From Actinomycetota bacterium (lineage in GTDB: Bacteria > Actinomycetota > Actinomycetes > S36-B12 > GCA-2699445): DNA of 52,439 nucleotides. This document shows, in pieces, positions 8,073 through 15,958 of this stretch. Both the position numbers and the translations under genes were made by a program. The stretch lies in contig JAGQTY010000023.1 in assembly GCA_020438795.1 (NCBI GenBank), positions 1 through 52,439 of the forward strand. Reading direction: 5' to 3'. How positions within the stretch are numbered: position 1 is the stretch's first letter; each line of letters opens with the position of its first letter. Under the pieces are notes generated by a model that was not told the DNA's origin, searched no databases, and saw only the letters and a list, made by a program, of their open reading frames with translations.

Positions 8073-8171
8073 CTACTTCTTGTTCCGTCGTTGCACGCGA
8101 GTGCGCTTCAGCAACTTGCGGTGCTTCTTCTTCGCCATCCGTTTGCGGCGCTTCTTGACGACGGAGCCCAT
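8073..8171 (-). CDS. small ribosomal subunit protein bS22 (AURKAIP1/COX24-type)
   Basis: A 32-residue, extremely basic protein starting [20 protein letters not shown] and ending in RRNKK; about 60 percent of residues are Lys, Arg or His. It matches the tiny actinobacterial protein known from mycobacterial ribosome structures as bS22 (Rv0500B in M. tuberculosis), which sits near the decoding region of the 30S subunit. GAGGT lies 6 bases before the ATG. The position between the proC-acuC cluster and the Rv0501-like SDR gene is that seen in mycobacteria. Read codon by codon from the sequence; too short for most gene callers. Confidence 0.93.
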   Translation of the reverse strand: MGSVVKKRRKRMAKKKHRKLLKRTRVQRRNKK

Positions 8172-8349
8172 CTGTACCTCGGCTATCTGCGATCGATCTG
8201 CGGCAAGTGATTTCCTTCACTCGCCCTCCCTAGACTACTGGCACTTCTGCGGGGTTCCTACCCGATGAATGAGTGATACATCGCATAACGGCAGACTCGT
8301 CAGCGATCGATCACGTTCGGTGGCAAACTCCGCGCCGAGCAATCTCTGG

Positions 8350-9552
8350 TCAGAAACCACCGAAGCTGTCCGGCACCAGCCCGTTGTAGGGGAACACGGC
8401 ATTGCGGGTGGCGTTGATGGCCGAGTCAACGGGATCGGCAGGGTTGTAGCCGAGATCCCAGGCCTTGGGCCAGGGTTCGTAGCCGTCGGTCATCCGGTAG
8501 GGGGCGACACGACCCATGGACTCCTTGACGTACTCGCGGAAGGAATCGGGAATCTCCGTCTTCGGGTTGATGGGTTCACCACTGGCGATCGCGATCACGT
8601 TGGCCCATGCGCGGGGGACCACGTCGACCCACTCGTAGCCACCGCCTCCCAGCGCCAGCCACTTGCCACCGGCATAGCGGTGCGACCAGGCATGAATGGC
8701 TTCAGCCGCCATGCGCAGCCCATCGATCGACAGCGCCATGGACGCCAGCGGGTCCTCGAAATGACCGTCGCAGCCATGCTGGGACACGATGAACTGCGGC
8801 TTGAACGACTCGATCAGCGCGGGTGCGACAGCATGAAGACCCCGCAACCACCCCTGGTCCCCGGTGCCGGCAGGCAGCGCGATGTTGACCTTCGAACCCA
8901 GGGCTGTGGGGCCGCCGATCTCGGTCGGCCAGCCCGTGCCCGGGAACAGGGTCGCGGGGCTCTCATGGATCGAGATCGTCATCACCCGGGGGTCGTCCCA
9001 GAATGCGGCCTGCACGCCGTCGCCGTGGTGCACGTCCACGTCGATGTAGACGACCCGTTCCAGGCCCTGATCCAGCAGCCAGGCGATGGCGACCGCGGCG
9101 TCGTTGTAGACACAGAATCCCGACGCGCGATCGGGCATGGCATGGTGGAGTCCGCCGGACAGATTCACGCTGTGCCGTGCCCGGCCCTCCAGCACCTCCC
9201 GGGCGCCGGTCAGCGAGGCGCCGGCGATGCGCGCGGAGGCCGCGTGCATGTTCTCGAAGATGGGCGTGTCGGCCGTCCCGAGCCCGTACCGAGCTTCGGC
9301 GTTGGCATCGGCGTCGGGTTGCGACGCCCGCTTCACAGCGGCGACGTAGTCCGGGCGATGCACTCGTTCAAGCGTGGCGTCGTCGAGAATCGGGGTGTCT
9401 GCGCTAATGGTCACCTGGGGGTGATCCAGCAACCCGTAGTCCTCGACCAGCCTCATGGCCAGCTGCACCCGGATCGGACTCAACGGATGATCGGGGCCGA
9501 AGTCGTACTGACGCAGCTGCTCGTTCCACAGGATCGTGGCGGCCCCGGTCAT
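8350..9552 (-). CDS. acuC: AcuC-like class I/II histone-deacetylase-family hydrolase
   Basis: 400-residue zinc-dependent deacetylase of the arginase/HDAC fold, related to AcuC, which in Bacillus deacetylates and so activates acetyl-CoA synthetase. Active-site residues are all visible: His136-His137, Asp171 and the zinc ligands Asp173 and His175 in IDVDVHHGDG, a second metal-ligand region in QHGCDGH, and a C-terminal GGGGY loop. Its ATG overlaps the ProC stop by 4 bases, so it is the third gene of a proline dehydrogenase-proC-acuC operon. The substrate could be an acetylated protein or an acetylpolyamine; the operon suggests a link to carbon or nitrogen metabolism but does not prove one. Confidence 0.87.
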   Translation of the reverse strand: MTGAATILWNEQLRQYDFGPDHPLSPIRVQLAMRLVEDYGLLDHPQVTISADTPILDDATLERVHRPDYVAAVKRASQPDADANAEARYGLGTADTPIFENMHAASARIAGASLTGAREVLEGRARHSVNLSGGLHHAMPDRASGFCVYNDAAVAIAWLLDQGLERVVYIDVDVHHGDGVQAAFWDDPRVMTISIHESPATLFPGTGWPTEIGGPTALGSKVNIALPAGTGDQGWLRGLHAVAPALIESFKPQFIVSQHGCDGHFEDPLASMALSIDGLRMAAEAIHAWSHRYAGGKWLALGGGGYEWVDVVPRAWANVIAIASGEPINPKTEIPDSFREYVKESMGRVAPYRMTDGYEPWPKAWDLGYNPADPVDSAINATRNAVFPYNGLVPDSFGGF

Positions 9553-10364
9553 TGTGATCCCAGCTCCCGTGACCGGTCGCGGGCCGCTTCCAGGGCCGAA
9601 AGGAACGCGGAGCGGACACCATGCCGCTCGAGTTCCCGCAGCGCCGCGGCCGTCGTGCCACCCGGCGACGTCACCTGTTCGCGCAGGACGGTGGGATGCT
9701 CGCCCGTCTCGCGCAGCATCTTGGCCGCCCCGAACGCCGTCTGCATCGCGAGGTCCGTGGCGGTCGCGCGAGGCAGGCCGAGGTGGACCCCGGCCTCGAT
9801 CATCGATTCCACGATGAAGAAGACATACGCCGGACCCGAGCCGGAAATCGCCGTGACGGCGTCCTGCTGGTGCTCCGGGACCCGCCGGACGCGCCCCACG
9901 GCTGCCAGCAGCACCTCGGCCTCGGCGAGATGATGGTCCGCGCCGCAGGATCCCGCGGAGATCGCACTCATCCCCTCGTCCACCAGGGCCGGAGTGTTGG
10001 GCATCACCCGGATCACCGCGGTACCGGCCGGCAGCCGTGTCTCGAGGAACTCGGTGCTGATCCCGGCTGCGAGCGAGATGACCAGCGCCTGTGGATCCAC
10101 GAGGTCGGCGATCTCGTCCAGCAGCGCTGCCATGTCCTGCGGTTTCACCACCAGAATCAGCGTTCCTGCGGTCGCCGCCTCGGCATTCTGCACGACCCTG
10201 ACCCCGTAGCGGTCCCGCAGTTCCTGGGCCCGGTTCTCACGGCGCTCGGTGATGACCAGCGACCTCGGATCGCGTCCGGCTCGCAACAGTCCCGACAGCA
10301 GGGTCTCGCCCATGACGCCGCCGCCGAAGATGGCCACGGTCTTGCTGTCTGTTTCCATGATCAC
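9549..10364 (-). CDS. proC: pyrroline-5-carboxylate reductase
   Basis: 271-residue cytoplasmic NAD(P)H-dependent enzyme that reduces 1-pyrroline-5-carboxylate to proline, the last step of proline synthesis. The N-terminal Rossmann fold shows IFGGGVMGE (12-20), and the C-terminal dimerisation and active-site half contains SGSGPAYVFF and the signature stretch from VTSPGGTT to L, diagnostic of ProC. The ATG at 10364 overlaps the stop of the proline dehydrogenase gene (ATGA); a second ATG lies two codons on. It overlaps acuC downstream. Pairing with the enzyme for the reverse direction is noted under findings. Confidence 0.95.
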   Translation of the reverse strand: MIMETDSKTVAIFGGGVMGETLLSGLLRAGRDPRSLVITERRENRAQELRDRYGVRVVQNAEAATAGTLILVVKPQDMAALLDEIADLVDPQALVISLAAGISTEFLETRLPAGTAVIRVMPNTPALVDEGMSAISAGSCGADHHLAEAEVLLAAVGRVRRVPEHQQDAVTAISGSGPAYVFFIVESMIEAGVHLGLPRATATDLAMQTAFGAAKMLRETGEHPTVLREQVTSPGGTTAAALRELERHGVRSAFLSALEAARDRSRELGSQ

Positions 10365-11290
10365 TTCTTCGATGTCATCGATTTGAGGAACAGGCCCAGG
10401 TTTCCCGGCTTCTCGGCCATCCGGCGGACCATGTACTCGTACCAGTCCTCACCATAGGGGATGTAGACGCGGACCCGTTCCCCCTCGTCCGCCAGACGCT
10501 GCTGTTCCTCGGGCCGGACCCCGAGCAGCATCTGGAGTTCGTAGGAACCCTTGGGCCGGTCATTGTGAATGGCCAGAGCCTGGGCGATCTCGAGGATCCG
10601 TGGGTCATGGCTGGCCACCATCGGGTAGCTCTCCTCACGCATGAGGGTCTTCAGGCACCGCACGAAGGAGAGGTCGATCTCCTTGCCGGACTGATAGGCC
10701 ACGGACTCGCTCTCGTCGTAGGCGCCCTTGCACAGCCGCACTCGCGAGCCCTCCACTGCCAGGTTCTCGCAGTCGCTCTCGGTCCGGTACAGGTACGCCT
10801 GTACCGCGACCCCGACGCTCGGCACATGCCCCCGCAACCGTTCGAGGATCGACAGTGTCGAGTCCGTCGTGGTGTGGTCCTCCATGTCGAGAGTCACGGT
10901 GGTGCCGTACTCCTGGGCCCGCTCGCAGATCGCCATGGCATGCCGAAAAGCGGTCTCCTCGCCGTCATCGGCCAGCAGCTGCCCCACGCTCGACAGCTTC
11001 AGACTTACCTCGCAGCCTTCGGTAAGGCCGTTGGCCGTAAGGGCGTCCAGCAGTTCCAGGTAGGCGTCGCGAGCCGCCGCAGCCTGCTGGGAATCCGTGA
11101 CTGCCTCGCCGAGCCGATCGATGGTGGCGACCCTGCCGCTGGCCACGATGTCGGCCGCCACGCCGACTGCGTCGGAGACGTGCTCCCCTGCCACGAACCT
11201 GTCCACGATGGCGCGCGTGAACCTGGTTCCGGTGGCGACTCCCTGCATCCGTTCACTACGCGATGCGGACAGCAGCAGTCTTCGCAGCAC
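10361..11290 (-). CDS. proline dehydrogenase (FAD-dependent, monofunctional)
   Basis: 309-residue flavoenzyme that oxidises proline to 1-pyrroline-5-carboxylate, feeding electrons to the quinone pool; a TIM barrel at the inner membrane surface. Family marks include the barrel strand VTLDMEDHTTTD, VAVQAYLYRTESD, the run RVRLCKGAYDE and the C-terminal VRVYIPYGEDWYEYMVRR, which holds the proline-binding arginines. Length fits monofunctional PruB/ProDH. The frame opens earlier, but the GTG at 11290 follows GGGAGGT and begins the usual LRRLLL N-terminus, so it is preferred. It is coupled to proC by ATGA; the partner P5C dehydrogenase is not in the window. A TetR gene lies upstream and may regulate it. 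Confidence 0.92.
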   Translation of the reverse strand: MLRRLLLSASRSERMQGVATGTRFTRAIVDRFVAGEHVSDAVGVAADIVASGRVATIDRLGEAVTDSQQAAAARDAYLELLDALTANGLTEGCEVSLKLSSVGQLLADDGEETAFRHAMAICERAQEYGTTVTLDMEDHTTTDSTLSILERLRGHVPSVGVAVQAYLYRTESDCENLAVEGSRVRLCKGAYDESESVAYQSGKEIDLSFVRCLKTLMREESYPMVASHDPRILEIAQALAIHNDRPKGSYELQMLLGVRPEEQQRLADEGERVRVYIPYGEDWYEYMVRRMAEKPGNLGLFLKSMTSKK

Positions 11291-11443
11291 GGCACCTCCC
11301 AGCAGAACACACTGCCAGCAGGCTATCCGTTCCACAGCCTCCTCGCTCGCAGAGTCACCGGTCGGTGGCCCTGTGCCGGGCCTCGTGGCCGGATCACAGG
11401 AGACAGTCCATCGGGCTCGATGTGCGCAGCACGGGGCCGCGAG

Positions 11444-12025
11444 TCACCTCCCGGGTACCGGCTTCGTCGGGTCGAGGAGGTCCTGGATCATCGGCGCGTA
11501 GATCGCCACGATCTGGTCCTCCGAAGTGGACGCCAGCGGCTCCAGTCGCACAACGAAGCGGGTCGCGGCCAGTCCGATCAGATGGCTCGAGATGAGCGCG
11601 GCCCGCATTCTCGCATCCGGGATGCCGGCCACAGAGGCGACGCGGTCCACGATCGCCTCCTCGAAGAACTCCCGCAACGACTGGGCGGCCTGACCCGCCG
11701 TCGCACCCGCCTGGAAGAGTTCCACTATCTGCTGGCGGGCCTGGTCGTCATCGAAGATCTCGAAGGTTCCGCGGACCAGACGCTCGCCCATACCCTCAAG
11801 GCCCGGACCGATGAGTTCCGGCACCGAGCGGGTCGGATCGAACGGCAGCCGCATCGCGGCAGCAAACATCTGTTCCTTGCTGTCGTAGTACTTCCGCAGC
11901 ACTGAGGGCGCCACGCCCGCCGCCATGGCGACGCCCTTCATCGTGGTCCGCGCATAGCCCCGGGAATGAAACGCCGCCCTGGCGGCGCTGAGCACCGCCT
12001 CACGTGTGTTGTCATCGTTGGCCAT
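11444..12025 (-). CDS. TetR/AcrR family transcriptional regulator
   Basis: 193-residue regulator. The N-terminal helix-turn-helix spans about residues 8-55, with the signature ...FHSRGYARTTMKGVAMAAGV...KYYDSKEQMFAAA; the C-terminal two thirds form a helical ligand-binding and dimerisation domain with no assigned ligand. The ATG at 12025 is preferred to a GTG six bases upstream because GGAG stands 5 bases before it. It lies upstream of and on the same strand as the proline dehydrogenase operon, separated by about 150 bases; control of that operon or of itself is possible. The AT-rich stretch 12048-12072, just upstream of the gene, is the likeliest operator or promoter. Confidence 0.9.
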   Translation of the reverse strand: MANDDNTREAVLSAARAAFHSRGYARTTMKGVAMAAGVAPSVLRKYYDSKEQMFAAAMRLPFDPTRSVPELIGPGLEGMGERLVRGTFEIFDDDQARQQIVELFQAGATAGQAAQSLREFFEEAIVDRVASVAGIPDARMRAALISSHLIGLAATRFVVRLEPLASTSEDQIVAIYAPMIQDLLDPTKPVPGR

Positions 12026-12136
12026 CGACACTCCGCTCGCCGGGAACGATTCTTAGATTAGTGGTTAACGGTCGCGGAGTCCTTGCTGTTGCCGCGGACG
12101 GCGAACAGGCCCGATCCCAGGAACCTGACCGGCAGC

Positions 12137-12760
12137 CTACTGGCGAATCCCGTGCAACGCCCTGGCGAACCGGGAGTCCGGCGCCGCCTGCGCCACTCTC
12201 AGCGCAGATGCCTCATCGTCAACGTCCTCCAGTTCGGCCAGCAGGCCGACCCGGCCCCGCTCAGCGAGCAGGGCCAGGGTGTTGGCCCCAGTGTCCGCGC
12301 GGCTCATGGCAACCTCACCGAGGTCAGGGACTGCCCGGCCGCTGGCACCGAGGGCCCAGAAGCCTCCGTCAGGCGCCAGGCCGAGCACGTAGTCGGATCG
12401 TGCCAACATGTCGGCGGCCTCCTGGAGGTGCGCTTCCGTCAGTTGCGGAGTGTCCATGCCCACCAGCAGCAGCGGGGGCCCGTGACGGGAGGCCGCCTGC
12501 GACAATGCTGCGGTTATGCGGTCGCCGAGGTTGCCCGCAACCTGTGGAAACGCATCTCCGCTGAGCCACCCGGGCAGCGATTCACCCAGCGAGTCGATCG
12601 CCATGCAGCGCCAGGGTGCCGCGCCGGCCCAGTCCCAGACATCATGCAGCGCCGCACCTGCCAGTGCCGCGGCCTCGTCGGCGGAGAACTGCGGCTGCAG
12701 CCGCGTCTTCACCCTGCCGGGCACCGGGTTCTTGGCGATGACCAGGACGCCGGGAGTCAC
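12137..12760 (-). CDS. DUF2064 / TIGR04282-type GT-A nucleotidyl-glycosyltransferase-like protein
   Basis: 207-residue GT-A-fold protein. The N-terminus LVIAKNPVPGRVKTRL is the nucleotide-binding loop of the CofC/MobA-like group, and GMDTPQL near residue 105 supplies the metal-binding aspartate. Families of this kind transfer nucleotidyl or sugar groups; the exact reaction is unknown. It overlaps the upstream GT2 gene by 4 bases, the same pair as Rv0539-Rv0540 in M. tuberculosis, suggesting both serve one cell-envelope or lipid-linked sugar step. Confidence 0.83.
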   Translation of the reverse strand: MTPGVLVIAKNPVPGRVKTRLQPQFSADEAAALAGAALHDVWDWAGAAPWRCMAIDSLGESLPGWLSGDAFPQVAGNLGDRITAALSQAASRHGPPLLLVGMDTPQLTEAHLQEAADMLARSDYVLGLAPDGGFWALGASGRAVPDLGEVAMSRADTGANTLALLAERGRVGLLAELEDVDDEASALRVAQAAPDSRFARALHGIRQ

Positions 12761-13410
12761 GGCAGTGCCGCCAGCAGTTGTCGGGTGGCTTTGATCGAAC
12801 CCCGCACCGAACCGGTCACCTTCGACTCACCGATCCGCTCGTAGTAGGGCATGGGGAACTCGGTGATGCGCCAGTTGGCACGGGCCGCCTGCACCAGTAC
12901 CTCCATCGGATATCCGAAGGCCCTGTCGGTGATGTTGAGCCCGAGGTACGGGTCGCGGCGGAAGACACGGGCAGGACCGAGATCGTGCACGTCGATGCCC
13001 GCCCGGCGCGAGAGCCGACCGGCGAGGAACCTGTTGCCCGCCCTCGCATGCCATGGCATCGCAGCTGCGCTCACAGGCTGCCTCACACACATGGCGAGAT
13101 CGGCCCGATCAGCATCGACTGCGGCCAGCAGCGGGACAAGGTCGCCGGGGTCAAGGCTGGCATCAGTGTCGATGACCGCGACCAGCTCGGTCTGCGCCGC
13201 CTCCACGCCGGCATGGACGGCTGCGCCGTAGCCTCGCTGCGGCACGTCGATCACCTGTGCGCCCAGCTCGCTGGCCACCACCTGGGAACCATCGTCCGAG
13301 CCATTGTCCGCCAGGAGCATCGTGGCACCGGCCGGAAGCCGCTCGGCGATCCAGGGCAGTGCCTGAACCTCGTTCAGGCAGGGCAGCACCAGGGTGAACG
13401 GAACGGTCAT
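12757..13410 (-). CDS. family 2 glycosyltransferase (dolichyl/polyprenyl-phosphate sugar synthase-like)
   Basis: 217-residue GT-A transferase. The order FTLVLPCLNE at the N-terminus, then LADNGSDDGS, DTDASL (the DxD that holds the metal and nucleotide sugar) and a C-terminal block EFPMPYYERIGESKVTGSV is that of polyprenyl-phosphate mannose or glucose synthases. It lacks a C-terminal membrane domain. It would load a sugar onto a lipid carrier on the inner membrane face. Overlaps the DUF2064 gene (4 bases); a polytopic membrane protein gene is divergent, matching Rv0539-Rv0541c, and could be the enzyme that uses the lipid-linked sugar. Confidence 0.87.
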   Translation of the reverse strand: MTVPFTLVLPCLNEVQALPWIAERLPAGATMLLADNGSDDGSQVVASELGAQVIDVPQRGYGAAVHAGVEAAQTELVAVIDTDASLDPGDLVPLLAAVDADRADLAMCVRQPVSAAAMPWHARAGNRFLAGRLSRRAGIDVHDLGPARVFRRDPYLGLNITDRAFGYPMEVLVQAARANWRITEFPMPYYERIGESKVTGSVRGSIKATRQLLAALP

Positions 13411-13553
13411 GACAGAACCCGCCGGTCCCCGATCATCACTTCGGCCCTCTCGCTCGGCACTGCGTCAGATCAGGTTCAAGCCTAGGTGGCGGGGTCCGGC
13501 CGTACAGTCGCCGGGGCGCGCCTTCCGGTGCGGGCATCGGTCGACCCGCGCCT

Positions 13554-13559
13554 TATGCT
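13554..13559 (+). promoter_or_regulatory. candidate -10 element (TATGCT)
   Basis: TATGCT, 9 bases before the ATG at 13569; would give a leader of only a few bases. No clear -35 and no ribosome binding site. Confidence 0.3.
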
Positions 13560-13568
13560 CGAAGAACG

Positions 13569-14912
13569 ATGCCGCAGGACAACCCGACCCCCGAATCCGC
13601 AGGCACGACCCGGACCTCAGCGCCGCCGGAACCTGAGGCACCCGTTGTCGCGACCGGGCCCAGCTGGTGGCCGGTGCTGCTGTGGCTGTTCTCGCTGGTC
13701 GCGGTATGGGTCTGGGGTGGGTGGCTCGAAGAGGAGCGCGGCTACTCACTGTGGCTGGGCACCGCACGGCCGTTCGTCGGCCACATCCAGGTCATCATCG
13801 CCCCGGGGGTGCTCTTCGCGATCACTGTCGCGCTGGCAGCCGTTGTCTACCTGCCGACACTGGTGGTACGACTGTCCTGGCGGCAGCTGCTGGTGACTGC
13901 GTGGCTGGGAACGGCATTCTGGGCGATCACCCTGACAGTCTCGCGAGGCCTCGATGAGTTTCTGCGCCCGCTCTTCCGCGATGACGACTACCTCACCGCG
14001 GTCCCCACCGCCAATGAAGACCTCGGCCGGTTCATCAGCCAGTACACGACTGATCTCGGAGAGTACGCCACCCACGTCAAGGGACACCCACCAGGTCTCA
14101 CGGTGCTGCTGACGTTGCTGGCCCGGATCGGTGTGACCGCGGAGATGGTACTCGGCGTGCTCTACGTCCTGATCGGCGCAAGCGTGATCGTGGCGGTCGG
14201 CATCACCGCCAAACGACTCGGTGGAGAGGACAGCTTCCGCCAGGCGATGCCCCTGCTGATGCTGGCACCGGGCGTGCTGTGGATAGCAACCAGCCCGGAC
14301 ACGGTGTTCGCAGGAGCACTCGCCTGGGGTGTGGCCTTCATGGCGATGTCCGCCGGCCGGCTCGTCTGGGCGGTGCCGGGAGGGCTGCTGCTGGGTCTGT
14401 GTCCGTTCCTGTCCTACGGCCTGCTGCCCATGGGCATCATCGTCCTGGCCGTGATTGTGCCGCTGCGCCTGTGGCGGGCCACGGCCGTGGCAGTGGGCGC
14501 CGCGCTGGTGGTCGTGCTCACGTGGGCCCTGCTCGGGTTCAACCTCCTGGACGGGATGGCTGCCACCCGGATCGAGTGGCTCAACGATCCGGCCCACGTC
14601 CGACCCTACTGGTACTTCCTCATCGCGAACTTCGTGCTGCTGGCCACGATCCTGGGTCCAGGCGTCATCGCAGGACTGCCCGGCAGCCGGCAACTTCCCA
14701 CTGGGGTCCGCTGGCTGATCTGGTTGGGTCTGCTGTCGGCGGTGGCGGGCACCCTGATCGGGTTCATGCGGGGCGAGGTGGAACGGATCTGGTTTCCGCT
14801 GCTGTTCTGGATCGGACTGGCCGGGGCGGTTACCGGCCCCCGGCGGGGCTGGTTGGCGGCATCGGCTGCGCTCGGCATCATCGGTCAGCTGATCATCGGG
14901 TCCCCCTGGTAG
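13569..14912 (+). CDS. polytopic membrane protein, GT-C glycosyltransferase-like (Rv0541c-like)
   Basis: 447-residue integral membrane protein: a 30-residue Pro/Thr-rich cytoplasmic tail, then about 11-12 hydrophobic helices. The first large loop, about residues 135-175, contains FRDDDYLTAVP and the motif HVKGHPPG just before a helix, resembling the acidic and His-containing extracytoplasmic loop of GT-C transferases that use polyprenyl-phosphate sugars. Size and position match Rv0541c, divergent from a GT2/DUF2064 pair. I infer a transferase that takes its sugar from the lipid carrier made by that GT2, but no catalytic test is possible by eye. It converges on the alpha/beta hydrolase gene. 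Confidence 0.7.
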   Translation: MPQDNPTPESAGTTRTSAPPEPEAPVVATGPSWWPVLLWLFSLVAVWVWGGWLEEERGYSLWLGTARPFVGHIQVIIAPGVLFAITVALAAVVYLPTLVVRLSWRQLLVTAWLGTAFWAITLTVSRGLDEFLRPLFRDDDYLTAVPTANEDLGRFISQYTTDLGEYATHVKGHPPGLTVLLTLLARIGVTAEMVLGVLYVLIGASVIVAVGITAKRLGGEDSFRQAMPLLMLAPGVLWIATSPDTVFAGALAWGVAFMAMSAGRLVWAVPGGLLLGLCPFLSYGLLPMGIIVLAVIVPLRLWRATAVAVGAALVVVLTWALLGFNLLDGMAATRIEWLNDPAHVRPYWYFLIANFVLLATILGPGVIAGLPGSRQLPTGVRWLIWLGLLSAVAGTLIGFMRGEVERIWFPLLFWIGLAGAVTGPRRGWLAASAALGIIGQLIIGSPW

Positions 14913-14964
14913 CCCATCCCGAAACCCCGACCCCAGATCCGCGCCGCTGACTGCATGTCCCGGA

Positions 14965-15001
14965 TGAGCGCCCCCTGCGTCGGGCACGACACGGGGGCTC
15001 A
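14965..15001. terminator. two-part hairpin between convergent genes
   Basis: Outer arms TGAGC / GCTCA continue after one bulge into CCCC / GGGG, and an inner GTCG-ggca-CGAC hairpin sits in the loop. It lies between the convergent membrane-protein and hydrolase genes and could stop transcription from both sides. No T-run. Confidence 0.4.
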
Positions 15002-15014
15002 GCGGCAACCGGGG

Positions 15015-15896
15015 TCAGGCCGGTGAGGCGGATCTGAGTTCGCCGAGGATTCTGGGCCAATGGTCATGGGCGACGAAGTGGCCCGCCTCGGGGATGACGG
15101 TGAGCGCTGCGTCGGGAATGACACCAGCCAGGCGTTCGGCCCATTGCGCAGGACACAGTGTGTCCTGCCGGCCATGCCACACCTGCACCGGACTTCGCAG
15201 CTCCTGCAATGCGAAGCCCCACGGCCGGTTCCAGATCCGGTAGTCGTCGAGCACACCGTCCAGATCATGCAGCCCCGCCAGCGTGGCGGCGACGAACGCG
15301 TCGGGGTGGCGCGAGATCGCTCGCCGGGATTGCGGATCGAGGCTGCGCAACGTCTGCTTCAGGAAGACACGAGGAGCATGCCGGGTGGTAGCACGCATGA
15401 GCCTCAGGAACTGGCGTTCGACGACAGGTGCGGTTGCAGAACCTCGCAGGAGGAACCGGTCCAAGCGGTTGAGCTGCTCGATCATCCCGGACCAGTCCCG
15501 TGGGATCGGGCTGGCGAGCAACGTGGCCCGTGTCACACGGTCCGGCAGCGCATAGGCACACGCAGTGGCGTATGCCGCACCGAACGACCATCCCATGACG
15601 GCGAAACGAGGCATTCCCAGCGCGTCGGCCACCTGCTCCACATCGCCGGGCCAGTCCAGCAGCTGATACCGCGGCCGGCGATCGGACCCGCCGATCCCGG
15701 GACGATCAGGCGCCACGATCTGCACTCCTGCCCGTCGCGCGGCTGGCGCGGCGGAGGCCACATCGAGCCGGCTGCTGAGCCCACCGTGACAGTAGAGGAC
15801 CGGGAAGCCACGCAGGTCACCGTAGCGGGTCAGCAGGAGTCGGCGGCCGTCGGCCAGTCGCAGTTCCTCATCGGTCCCGCCGAAGGCTGGGTTCAT
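15015..15896 (-). CDS. alpha/beta hydrolase
   Basis: 293-residue alpha/beta hydrolase. HGG at 37-39 forms the oxyanion hole, Ser104 in GWSFGAA is the nucleophile, DTLCP near residue 245 supplies the likely acid and His273 in GHFVAHDHW completes the triad. No signal peptide, so it acts in the cytoplasm. The lid region (about 130-220) is Arg/Leu-rich. Substrate unknown; epoxide hydrolase-, esterase- and lactonase-like members all share this pattern. Stand-alone gene with a possible -10 (TAGCAT, 15905-15910) 8 bases before the ATG. Confidence 0.87.
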   Translation of the reverse strand: MNPAFGGTDEELRLADGRRLLLTRYGDLRGFPVLYCHGGLSSRLDVASAAPAARRAGVQIVAPDRPGIGGSDRRPRYQLLDWPGDVEQVADALGMPRFAVMGWSFGAAYATACAYALPDRVTRATLLASPIPRDWSGMIEQLNRLDRFLLRGSATAPVVERQFLRLMRATTRHAPRVFLKQTLRSLDPQSRRAISRHPDAFVAATLAGLHDLDGVLDDYRIWNRPWGFALQELRSPVQVWHGRQDTLCPAQWAERLAGVIPDAALTVIPEAGHFVAHDHWPRILGELRSASPA

Positions 15897-15958
15897 GGTC
15901 GTTGATGCTACGCCTGAAGCGCCGAGCCAGCGCTGACGCCAGGAGGGTCGGGCAACCC

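Noticed and set aside
8240..8260. GGGGTTCCTACCC resembling a tRNA T-arm
   Set aside because: No matching stem, anticodon arm or acceptor stem around it.
8269..9933. 554-codon open frame opposite acuC and proC
   Set aside because: Spans two well-supported genes on the other strand and shows no motif of its own.
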